From contig JBBMOL010000119.1 in the NCBI GenBank assembly GCA_037954665.1, forward strand, positions 1,938,001 through 2,002,000: a stretch of DNA of 64,000 nt, read 5' to 3'. The position numbers and the translations under genes were made by a program. The notes beneath the pieces were generated by a model, which ran no database searches, had not been told where the DNA came from, and was given only the letters and a program-made list of their open reading frames with translations. Position 1 is the stretch's first letter, and each line of letters begins with the position of its first letter. Below are positions 49,798 through 61,000 of this stretch, one piece after another. The stretch is from Laguncularia racemosa (lineage: Eukaryota > Streptophyta > Magnoliopsida > Myrtales > Combretaceae).

Positions 49798-50770
49798 TTG
49801 AAGCCTTGTGCCCCTACTGCAGCAGGCCCAATTGAGACATTGTCAACCCCCCACACCAAACACAACTATCCCTCTATCCCTTCTACCAATACCTACACCC
49901 AAAGCACTTCCTTTTTTAGCAAAACCATATTAGATTCCAAAAACCAGCCTACTCACTATACCAACCAACCAAAACATCTGGAAAACCAAATTCCAACCCC
50001 TTATATGCCCGCAAAATCATATGCTAATGTGTGTCTCCACGGAGCCCCTCCGGTAATGCCAGATTTCCCCCTCTGCTTCATCCCACCAGCAACCACCACC
50101 GAGATCCCTAAGGTTAAGATCCCAAAAACCGTCAAGGATGAAGGAGTGGCTTATTGGAAGTCTACGCTAGTAGACTACTTTATAGGCCGCAAAATACCTT
50201 ACACTTTAGTCTACGCCATAGTGTCCAAGTTCTTGAAGGAATACGGTCTTCAAAGTGTCCTAGCCAATCCAGAAGGCTTCTATTACTTCCAGTTTGATAA
50301 AAAGAAGGACATTACTCTAATCTTAAAGAAGGTATGGTTTTTTTTTCCAAACGCTACCTAATTCTTCAATGGTGGAGGAAAGGAATGATGTTAGATAAGC
50401 CCCAATCTACCCAATTTCTAGTATGGGCCACGTTCAATCGCATCCCATGTGAGCTCCTTTGCGCTTGCGCTTAAGTAATAAGCCATATAGCAAGTGGAGT
50501 GAGCATGCCCATAAAGGCTGACACCCCCACGGCCACCAGACAACGTCCTAATCAAGCATGTATCCTTATCGAGATAAATGGAAGAAGGGAGCTTATCAAG
50601 CAGATTGAAGTGGAGAAAGTTGATGGATCCTTGGCCACTGTCCAAGTCAATTACCAATGGATCCCTCCCCGTTGCAACAAGTGCAAGGTGTTTGGCCATA
50701 TATGCCAAACGATAACTAAACTAACACAACCTACTTCAGTGAGCCCCTCTAAACCTTTAAAGGACTAATG
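49798..50770 (+). pseudogene. LINE ORF1 (DUF4283 and CCHC-type region)
   Basis: The first part (to about 50361) is Pro/Thr-rich and contains DEGVAYWKSTLVDYFIGRK, then VYAIVSKFLKEYGL and GFYYFQFD, which fits the DUF4283 domain of plant LINE ORF1. After a frameshift near 50330-50360 the reading continues in other frames to RPNQACILIEINGRRELIK and WIPPRCNKCKVFGHICQ, the zf-CCHC_4-type motif, with the final His/Cys pair disturbed. No long uninterrupted frame and no ATG at the expected start are seen. Confidence 0.75.
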
Positions 50771-51290
50771 GATGCAGGCCAACCGTGCAACTAAGGCCAA
50801 ATAAAGAAGGGCCATGGTCACTCCTTCCTAGGCGGAAAGCTCTAAGGGGACTCAATCATTGCCCAACCAAGACCACCCCATGTCTACAACACCCTAGGAC
50901 CAACAAAAAAACAACCCAAATTAAGGGTAGAACAAGGCAACCCAAAGCCGCCCCCACTCCTGAAGTCAATGACATGGAGATGGAAGAAGCTAACAACATC
51001 CCTTTGCATGCCAACACATAGAACAACCAAGAACCATCTAAGCACGACAAGCCTCCATGCAACTCCCTAGCTTTCAACCCACTCCCAACAAAAGCATGCA
51101 ACATAGTAGACCATGATGACAATGAACACGATAACACCCCACTTTCCAAGCTTCTCGATCAAGTGTCTAACCCCAAAAAGTAGCTCCAAGGGCAACAAAG
51201 GCTTCAGCTCCTTTGGTAAACGTAAGAAGAAACAAAGGAAGCAGCGCTACACCTTCACTTAAGCCCTAATGGCTCCACCTAGTTACACTT

Positions 51291-54200
51291 ATGAATATAG
51301 CAGCATGGAATGTTAGAGGGCTAAACGACCCTCTTGAAGCAGCGGAAATTAGAAAGGAGTATGACATTCATAAGGTATCCCTTATAGGGATTCTAGAAAC
51401 CAAAGTTAACACCGCCAATGAAACAATGGTAATGCAACGACTAGGTCTACAATGGCAAGTAGCCATCAACTAAGTTACACCCAAGCATATATGGATAGCA
51501 TGGCAACTGAGAGTGTGGGAAAGTGCCTAGCTTTTGCATTGCATAGCAACCCATCGCAGCACCACTTCTAAATTAAATGTGACCTTCATTTATGGTGCTA
51601 ACAATGATGGCGAAAGGAAGTTATTATGGGGAAGCTTAGAAGAAATTTCCCCAACCTTCACCACCCTCCTTTAGCTAGTTCTTGGAGATTTCAATACAAC
51701 TCGAAATCTCTCCGAGAAGTAAGGAGGCCAAGGGTGTATGACACCAGTGATGTTTGACTTTCAAACGTGTTTAACCAATGTTAAGCATGAGGACTTAAGG
51801 TACACAGGTGACTTCTTCACATGGACAAATTGGCAAGAACAAAATCCTATATTGAGGAAACTAGATCGAGTCTTGATAAACCAATCCTGGATGCAAACAT
51901 TTCCAAACGCCCAAGCCAAGTTCCCCCCCCCCCACTCCTCTCTGATGACTCCCTAACCATCACACACATAGACTTCACCTTGAGGGTAAGGAAGATACCA
52001 TTTAAATTTTGCAATTTTTGGATCCATCATGTTGGTTTCTGGAGAACAGAGATAGCTAGTTCCAAGATGTACCAAGTAGTAAGCAAGCTCAAATTACTCA
52101 AGGAGAAACTAAAACATCTTAACCATAGCAAATTCTCCCAATTATCTAATCGAGTAAAGGAAGCCAAGCACACCCTTCATTAACTACAATCCAATATTCA
52201 TGGGACTAGCAATACATCCTAAATGGAAGCCGAAAGAACATCATTTAAGGAGTACTATCTACTAAGAAACGCCAAAGAATGCTTCTTTAAGCAGAAGTCA
52301 AGAATAAATTGGCTAAAGCTTGGGGACAATAACACTTCTTTCTTTCATAAAGCCATGTGAAACCATTACAATAGAAGTAACCTTTATCGTATTAGCCGAG
52401 AGGATAGTAGTGAAGCGGTTGACGAAGAGTAGGTGAGGGACCTAGCAGCTACCCATTTCCAACAACCCTACAGCAAAACACACCCTTCAATTAACAAGGA
52501 GGAGATTTGCAACCTGGTAACTTGGAGGCTTAATGATTAGCAAAAAGAAGAATTGCAAGCACCACACTTGGAAGAGGAAATCAAATGGGGCTTTTTCTCC
52601 TAAACAAATGAGAAAGCTTCTAACCCGAACAGATATACAACTCTTTTCTTTAAGGAAACATGGGGGATAATAGGGCAAGACCTTACCTTTGCCATCAAAG
52701 AATTCCTCAACTTAGGGCACCTACTTAAGGAGATAAATTCCACCATCCTTACATTGGTTCCTAAAACCCCCGACCTTACTAACTTAGGAGAGTTTAGACC
52801 CATTGCATGCTGCAACGTGCTTTACAAGGCAGCGTCTAAAGTACTTGCTACCCGCTTAAGAAGGTCTTACCTTCTTTGATTGGGAGAGAGCAAGCTGCCT
52901 TCATCCTAAGGCAAAAAATCACTAATAACTTTTTCATTGCCAAGGAATTGATGGCCAATTATCAAACACAAACAGGAGCGCCCTGTTGCACACTTAAGGT
53001 CGACCTCTAAAAGGCTTATGATTCTATAAGATGGGATTTCATAATCGAAGTGCTCGGGATTATACAATTTCCACCCCACTTCTGTACTCTCTTAGAGTAA
53101 TGCATCACTACAACAAAATTCTCTATCAACATGAATGGGGATTTGGTAGGCTATTTTCCAAGCAAGCGGGGCTTAAGGCAGGGTGATCTAATCTCTTCAT
53201 ACTTATTTGTTGCGGGCATGGAAATCCTATCCACCCTACTTCGAAGACTCATCTCCAACCCTGCATTCTCCCCCCACTGGAGGTGCAAACCCGACCTCTT
53301 AACCTATATGTGCTTTACAGATGACCTCCTAATCTTTACAAAGGGTAATGTTGAGTCCATATCATTGATCGAGGATGCTCTCCAACAGTTCCAAGCACTC
53401 TCAAGTCTTGTGGCTAACAACTCTAAAAGCTCCATATTCTTCTCTAATGTCCCCACCAAGATCAAACAACATATTTTATAGGTCACCCAATATCAGGAAG
53501 GCAGTCTCCTAATGCGGTACTTAGGAGTCCCACTCCTCTCCACTAAGCTCAAAACAGAGGATTATGACACCTTGGTAGAAAGAATCCTAGCTCGCATCAC
53601 CTTATGGACGTCGAAGTTCCTATCTTACGTAGGTTGACTATAGCTAGTTAAATCCATTCTCTTCTCAATGCAAGTCTACTGGAGTTCTGTCTTTCTACTA
53701 CTTAAGAAGATAACGGCCAGGGTAGAACAACTTCTTGGGAACTTCCTATGGAGTGGAAACCCGCACACAATTTCAAAAGTTAAGGTCAGGTGGGAGGAAG
53801 TTAGTAAGCCAATCAAATGTGGTAGCCTAGGGATTCCCAACCTTCATCTATGGAACAAGGCTCTATAGATCAAACATATCTAACACCTATGCAAAAGCGA
53901 AGCTTGAAGCCTATGGCCTAAATGGGTGCAGTTAACATTACTGAAAGGCAAAAGCTTTTGGTCATCACGAGTCCCAACCACATGCTCTTAGGCTTGGAAG
54001 AAGCTCCTAAAGTTAAGACCCTTAGTACATGGTAGCTTCCAATGGCAACCGGAGACAACCTATCTATCTTTGTATGGCCAGAATTTTGGCCACTCATGGG
54101 TCCTTTAGATAACTTATTTAGTTCAAGGCAAATCAAAAGCTCAAGTATCCCGATGATGGCCAAGCTATGCTCCATTGTGGATAATAACACATGGCGGCTA

Positions 54201-54890
54201 CCAAATAATCTGCTTTGGTTAGATATCCACATTCCCGCTCACATCTAACCTCATAACTTAATCCTTGACCAAATCCAATGGATCCACACAACATCAAGGG
54301 AGTAGACCATCAAGAGTAGATACTTTTTCCTTAAACCAAAAGGACTAACCGTCTCTTGGTACAAAATAATATAGAACAAATCTACCATTCCAAAGCATTC
54401 TTTCATATTATGGCTAGCCTGGTTAGGGAAACTTTCTACTCTTGATAAACTGATTGCATAGGGACTAACTATATCCTCAACATGCTACCTATGTCAACGG
54501 GCAGCTGAAGACCACTCACAACTCTTTTTTCAGTCGCAACTACTCATCCCAAGTGTGGCAACAAGTGTGCGATCTTGCCCAGTGTCCTCCTCTACGTAGG
54601 GATTGGCAAGGTGCCAAATGCGTACTAATATCAACTCAATCAGCCACCAAACTCCATCAAACATGGAGAGCAAACCTTGCAGCCACAGTCAGAGAACACG
54701 TAACAAAGTTTCGACTTGAAAGTAGTCCTCCTAGCATCTTTCTTTTAGTCAATCAAATCAAATCTTACGTTTGTAGGATGCAGTTTGGTAGTTATACCAA
54801 TACTAATGAGTTTGATTTTAGTGTTGTATTTGTACCCTTAACCATTTTGATGGATGCATGCTGTTTTAAATTAATAAAATATGAATTATA
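51291..54890 (+). pseudogene. LINE ORF2 (endonuclease, RT, zf-RVT region)
   Basis: It starts ATG at 51291 with MNIAAWNVRGLNDPLEAAEI, the standard start of the apurinic-type endonuclease, and GILETKV follows. Endonuclease pieces continue to about 51960 (LGDFNTTRN at 51680 and TNWQEQNPILRKLDRVL). Reverse transcriptase runs from about 52730 to 53480: LNLGHLLKEINSTI, FRPIACCNVLYKA, GLRQGDLIS and CFTDDLLIF (the FADD box read as FTDD). The region 53640-54250 has LGNFLWSG and KPIKCGSLGIPNLHLWNKAL, typical of the zf-RVT-associated end. More than ten TAA/TAG/TGA codons interrupt the frame. Confidence 0.85.
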
Positions 54891-54895
54891 ATTTT

Positions 54896-55056
54896 TTTTT
54901 TCTTAAAAAAATAATAATCGGCAAAAAGAAGAAAAAAAAGAAGAAAAAAAAGAAAGATTATGCGTCAAAAAATATTTGGTTATACACGTACACCAACACC
55001 ACTCAAGACATTCCTCCGGTGTGCTTGTGCTTGTGCTCTCTAATTGGATAACGCGG
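54896..55056 (+). other. PPR4 5' flank joined to LINE tail
   Basis: About 160 bp separate the LINE tail from the PPR4 ATG. It has an A/G-rich run (AAGAAGAAAAAAAAGAAG) at 54925-54957, then ordinary sequence with no certain TATA box. The promoter must be here, inside the LINE, or beyond it. Confidence 0.5.
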
Positions 55057-58000
55057 ATGGATGTCCTCTCTCTCTCCACTCCCCACTATCCCTTCACCGG
55101 AAAACACCATCGCAATTCCCATCCTCGCCCCACTTGTCTCTCTTTCTCCCCCAAGCCCCCGTCCGAACCACCCGACAACCCTTTCCGCCGTCCCGAAACC
55201 CTAAAAAGGCCGTTCACTACCTCCACCTCTTTCACTTCCACCTCGGCACCTAAACACTTCAAAAACCCCTTAAAGAAGTCACCTTCTTCCCCCAATGTTT
55301 CCTCCCCATCACAACCACCTCCCAAGAACTCCCATTCTCTCTCCACCAAACTCTGGCTCTCCAGCAAAATTTCCCCTCCCCCTCCGCCTTCACCCCCACC
55401 GTCGCAAAATCCTGATACAGGACTCTTCTCCGATACCGAGCCACCCGAAGATTCCTCTTCCTCTCGCCAGGAGGTTCCGCCAATCGATTACCGACAACTG
55501 GGGAAGATATTTGTTGGTAATTTACCTAGATTGATTAAAAAACACGAGGTTGCGGAGTTTTTTCGCCAGTTTGGCCCCATTAAGAATGTGGTTTTGATAA
55601 AAGGGCATAACGATACGGAGCGGAACGCGGGTTTCGGTTTCGTAATATATGGGGGTCCAACTGCAGCTACGTCTGCAATGAAAGCGGTGGAATTTGATGG
55701 GGTTGAGTTTCATGGTAGGGTTTTGACTGTAAAATTGGATGATGGGAGGAGACAGAAGGCAGTTGCGGAGGAGAGGTTACGGTACGTGGAGGGTTCTGAT
55801 GGGAGGGAGTATCGTTCTCGGTGGCATGAGGAGAGGGATGGGTCGAGGAATGCATTTAGGAAGGTTTTGGATACTCAGCCGGAGAATTGGCAGGCGGTTG
55901 TCTCGGCATTTGAGAGGATACAAAAGGTATAGATGCAAAATTTTGTAGGAATCGTTTACCACATTGTTTGATATGGGTTAATTTTGTTTAAGTTGATCGA
56001 TCGGTGCCGCTTTATGTTTAGGTTTGATCGATTGGTGTTGCTTTATGATTAGGTTTGATTTAGTTAGATAATTAACAAAGAGATGTTAATCTACCATGAT
56101 GCTATTATGTGGCCTTGATTATTTGTTGTACAAAGGAATGCGACGGGGGTACCATGTGCTTTTAAAATCATTATTCTGTATTCTCAGTTAGGATTTTGTT
56201 TATATTGTAGTGATTGCATACATTGGGTTGAAACGTGAATGCAAATTATTCCGTATCCTTTGAGAAGTGAAATGGGCACAGAGGAGCAAAATGGGTTAGC
56301 TTAATGCACCACCAATACCTTTCTAGCTCTAATCTTTAGTATCCTCTTTAGTTCATCCTTTCTTTCGTAGTTCAATCCTTACGTTGCATAAACAAATTGT
56401 TTCATTTAGTTGCACTAGTACTTTATATTGTTGAGGTTTCTGAATTTGTCTATGACGTGGTCTTTTATTACAGCTGGAGCAGTTGAATATATGCTTCTAA
56501 ACTGTGATGTCATGTGTCTGTGTTGTATTCCTCAATCTGTTTCAAGCTTCTTGCTTAAAACAATCTTTGAATTATATGAAAGCCATTTTGTAACATTTGC
56601 AATTTTGTTGTTATTTCTCCACTATGTTTATCTTACTATTTTAACTAGCCTTCCAGAAGGGAGTTTGGGTTGATGGTTAACTATTATGCAAGACGTGGGG
56701 ATATGCATCGGGCACGTGAGACATTTGAAAAAATGAGAGCACGAGGAATAGAGCCAACTTCACATGTCTATACAAAGTAATAAGTTCTATTCTCCTGCTA
56801 TGGCCTTAATATGACTGCATTGTAAGTTGTCATTTACCTCCAGTTCTCATTCTCTATAAGATTGTATGGTGCACTAGTATCCGTCCCTACATTCAATATT
56901 GTACTTGTCCCTATATGATATCCATATATAAGTTTAACTTGCATTCATTCTGATGTCATGCAATATTCAATGTTTAATCTTTTACAATTATGTAACCTCC
57001 ATATCCTCCTAACTAGAACTATCTTCATGGTCATTATAGTGATCAGGGATATTGGACTGAAGCATCTTAGATTTTTTTGTGCATGACAAAGATAAAACCT
57101 GGATTGCTTAGGAGTTTTTTAAGTGTCACTTGGATCCTGAGAATTCAAATGAAAAAAATTAATCAAGGGGGTCTGCTTCTATTATCCAAAAAAGAAGAAA
57201 AATTTGCTTGGAATAATGAAATTAGTAATCATTTCTCCCATCCTCTTTTTGAGTAATTTGCAATAGGAAGGCTGCAATTCACTTTTAAATTTGATGTTCT
57301 AGCAATGTAAAAAATTGATGTGTTGCCCAGAAATGTAACAAATTGGTAAAATATCTTCAATAACTTAGGAATATGAACTAAATGGATAGGAAAATGTGGA
57401 AGTGGAAGGAGATGTTGCCATGGTAGGAGAATCAAACCTGGGCATGGAATGTCTTTGATTTTGCACTCTTTTTCATAGGGAACAATTATGCTATTAGTAT
57501 TTAATAGATGTAGGAAATGCCTAATAAACATCAAACGCCATCACTATGAGGAAACATAATGGACCTTCTCTAACTCAAGCAAACAAAATCTAGATCTTAG
57601 TTCATTGGTACAAGCTTAATGCACAGTGGGAATTACCCACTAAGAAGAAAATAGTAAATAAATAAATGGACAATGAGAAGATATCCAATTGAAAGTGAAG
57701 AGAAAAGGAGAGAACACTGTCATGCGTCTTTTATTTTGATGGATATCCTTTTACACAAGTAACAACTGAAAACTTTTTAAATACATGTTCTTGCATTAAA
57801 TATTGTCCATGTGGATTATTCTTTATCTTCAACAGAAATGTAATATTTTGTGCAGCCTTATTCATGCTTATGCTATGGGAAGAGACATGGAAGAAGCATT
57901 ATCTTGTGTAAGGAAGATGAAGGATGAGGGTGTTGAAATGAGCCTGGTGACTTACAGCATACTTGTTGGAGGATTTGCCAAAATTGGCAATGCTGAGTAC

Positions 58001-61000
58001 GTACAGCACATGTTTTTTTTTTTTTCCTTCTAGAAAGTACTTTTACTATGGGAATATATCACTTCTTGCTGAACAAGATGGAACTGGACCTAATCATCTT
58101 GATGATAATCTTAGTCTTTAACTTGCCTCTGGAATGTTATTACTCATTTTTGGCTGGATATTGAGATGAGACCCACAGGTTACTATCTTGAGGTTATTCA
58201 TGTCGTGTCTTTTAGTCTGTTGGTCAGGAGATGGTTACTCTCTGTATTAATAAAATTTGGGAGTCCATATTCCTTCCTATATTGGCAACGCCCCTTTTCC
58301 AGAAATTAGGCTAAGTATATGTGCTGCCTCACCACCTTTGTGCTTAAGCTCATTCCTTTCTTAGTCATTAAACAGAAATTCTTAGGTTTTTTCCATAGTT
58401 GCTTTCCAGTAATGTCTCTTCTATAGCTATCTCTCAATATTGTTACATCCAAATATAATAGATTCGACTTTTTAAACCATCTTAGATTAACTTCTTCATC
58501 TTCTCTCAATTATGTGAGGCCATAGCATGTGTTTTTGTTTGAAATATCCAAATTTGGAAGCTTTAGAAGGGTCCTTACAACCCCAAGCGCTTGGCCAAGT
58601 GTTTGAGGATCAGGTTCAACATGATTGGTTGCAAGATTTATAGCCTCCTACGTAGCACAAGCTGGAATCAACCATTGCATAGGTCTTGTAGTGCTGTCAG
58701 CAATAGCCAGAGCAAATATAACTGTGCCTTTTTGTCACCTTTTTTATTTGGAAAATAATTTCAGGTTATTGGATGTTAACTTGATGTGATGGTTAAGGTG
58801 CTTTCTGTTTGTTCTTGCTTATGCTTTTTCCATCCGTTATGAAGGGCTGCAGAACGCTGGTTTAAGGAGGCCAAGGAGAGACACACAACATTGAATGCAA
58901 TCATATATGGAAATATTATATATGCTCACTGGTAAGTCTTGAAAGTTTGGGCTTTTTAATAACACATATCACTTGTAGAATCTCTTGTTATGTGTTTAAT
59001 ACATGAGTGTGGCCAAAGCCAAAGGTGTGCCACTGCATCTGGAGCATTTCGATCAGCAATGTTATTTTGAGTATACCAACATAATGGTAATGAAAAATCC
59101 ACTGTTACTGGCCGATCTGTTACTTTGTAGGTCCATATCATGGAAAGGATAGTTGTTGCATGGATAGTGGTTGTAAAAAGGATGCATATTGTAGGTCCCA
59201 TCATGAAGGGTTGAATTGATTGCTCTTTTAAACTATAAAATCTCTAGTAAAAATTCCATCTTTTTGTCTTAAAGGAAATGGTGAAAGTAATTTGATCATT
59301 CACACAAATAGACAATAATAAATTAATATGCATGGGAACAAAAAAGTAGGGACAGGAAGATCACATAAAGATATTTAGTGTTTCTTCTTTGTAAGTCAGT
59401 CCATTCTCCTAACTTCACCTCTTGGTTCTGGTATCCAGACTGGTTTTCCACTATAAAAATGAGAGAATCAAAATAGTCACTAGTTATTGATACAACTAGA
59501 GCTGTTGGTCCTATTTCTCGAGTATATTCCAGAAAGCCTTGGGTTCATAATGACCTGATTGATGTGTGAATTGTTGGTGGAGGGAGTTGGCGGTTTGGTT
59601 TGTATGTGTCATATATAAATAAGTGTTTTAGTGGTGAGTTTAGGGTAATAAAGGGAATAACATGATTGCTGCTACAAAATAAAAGTACATGCTGAGGTGG
59701 TGTGTTGCTGAGCTGGCACCAGAGTTAGCTAGAGTTATTCTTCTTATGGCTTGGAATATATAAATAGTTTGGAAGCAGCTAGTGAGGGGGTAGCAGATAT
59801 TTTCCTTGCGTAAGCTTACTCTCTCTCAGTGGAGTCTCTGTTTCTGAGCAAAATTTGCTCAGGTAAAGTATAGTTGAACTTGTGTTCTTTCGAGTTTCTG
59901 TGCCCTAGTCATTTTTACTTAGTGCGAGGTTAGTTGGTCTGGTGTTTGTTTTCTATCAGTTATAGTCTGTTAGTGCTCTGTCTTGGCCTTCTACCCCAGT
60001 AAAAGCTATACTAGATCTAATAGTAACTATCTTTCAAAATCTACCCCGAAGTAAAAGAAAACAATGAGGAAAAACCATTAAAACGATCCTCAAATGATTT
60101 GCTTAAAAATATATCTATATTTTCATCTTTGACTTTTCCTTCAGACCTCTACTTTCTAGTGATATAAAAAATTTAATAAAGAGAGATTGCTTTTTTGCTT
60201 GAGAGAGTTGTAATACTTTGTGAAATGCTTGCATTTTTTTCCAGACTTGCTAAGCTTGACTTATATGATTCTTCCAATGTCCAAATTCGAATAGGTCTTA
60301 AAAAATATTGCACACTATCTGTTGTCTTCAACTAAATTTCAAGAATGTTATATGATATTTCTATAGCTTCATTTGAGATTTTCTTTAGTAATATGGTGTT
60401 GTGAACTTGAAATAGGAAGCTGTTACTTGAACTTTAAATCCTACGAAATCTGGAATTTAAATCGATATTCATGTTTGGAGATGACCCTTATTGGATCCGC
60501 ATCTAAAACTTTGGATTGATTGTCTTGTGTTTGAGCTGATCTGATTGTGAATTTTTTCTATAAACGTTCTGCAAAATCAGTTTGTAAATTAATCTAATAA
60601 TTTGAATTTGAAAAACACAAATAATCTTTTCATAATCTGAAAGCTTATGTGAGATTTTAGCATAGGAAACAAATATATCCATGTCTGGGTTTGATGTTCA
60701 TCTGATATAGCTTGAAATTTGAACCGATTTAGCTGCAATTTTTTCCAAAAAATCTGCTAACAACTTATTTGATATTTGTTGAATGAGTCACTGTTCACTT
60801 GAGTTTGAGAACTTGAACAAACCTCCAACAATTCTGGTCAAGATAGGCTTGAATATCAGGCACAAATATGATATGGTTGAATTGATGTGTTGTATCAATT
60901 AGTTTCATGCAACAAATTTTCCACTAAATCCTTTAAATATCCTTATCTTGTTAACTTGAAATGGAAGCTTGAATCTTATTTGATAACTTTGTACTAATCT

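Larger units (their letters stand above)
49545..54895 (+). mobile_element. L1-type LINE retrotransposon, inactive
   Basis: A block of about 5.3 kb with two consecutive coding regions: ORF1 with a DUF4283-like and zinc-knuckle part, and ORF2 with endonuclease, reverse transcriptase and a C-terminal zf-RVT-like part. It lacks LTRs and ends in an A/T-rich tail (AATAAAATATGAATTATAA), so it is a non-LTR element. The 5' edge is estimated from the change to C-rich sequence near 49545. A T-rich stretch (TAACTTTTTTTTT near 49531 and TAATTTTTTTTTT near 54887) occurs at both ends, but is too simple to count as a proven target duplication. Both ORFs are broken. Confidence 0.85.

Noticed and set aside
54976..55056. 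Upstream extension of the PPR4 frame by 27 codons
   Set aside because: It starts at TTG rather than ATG and lies next to the LINE tail. The first ATG is at 55057.
55086..55367. Minus-strand ORF of 93 residues
   Set aside because: It is the reverse of the Ser/Pro-rich PPR4 transit region, giving Gly/Glu repeats; a shadow.
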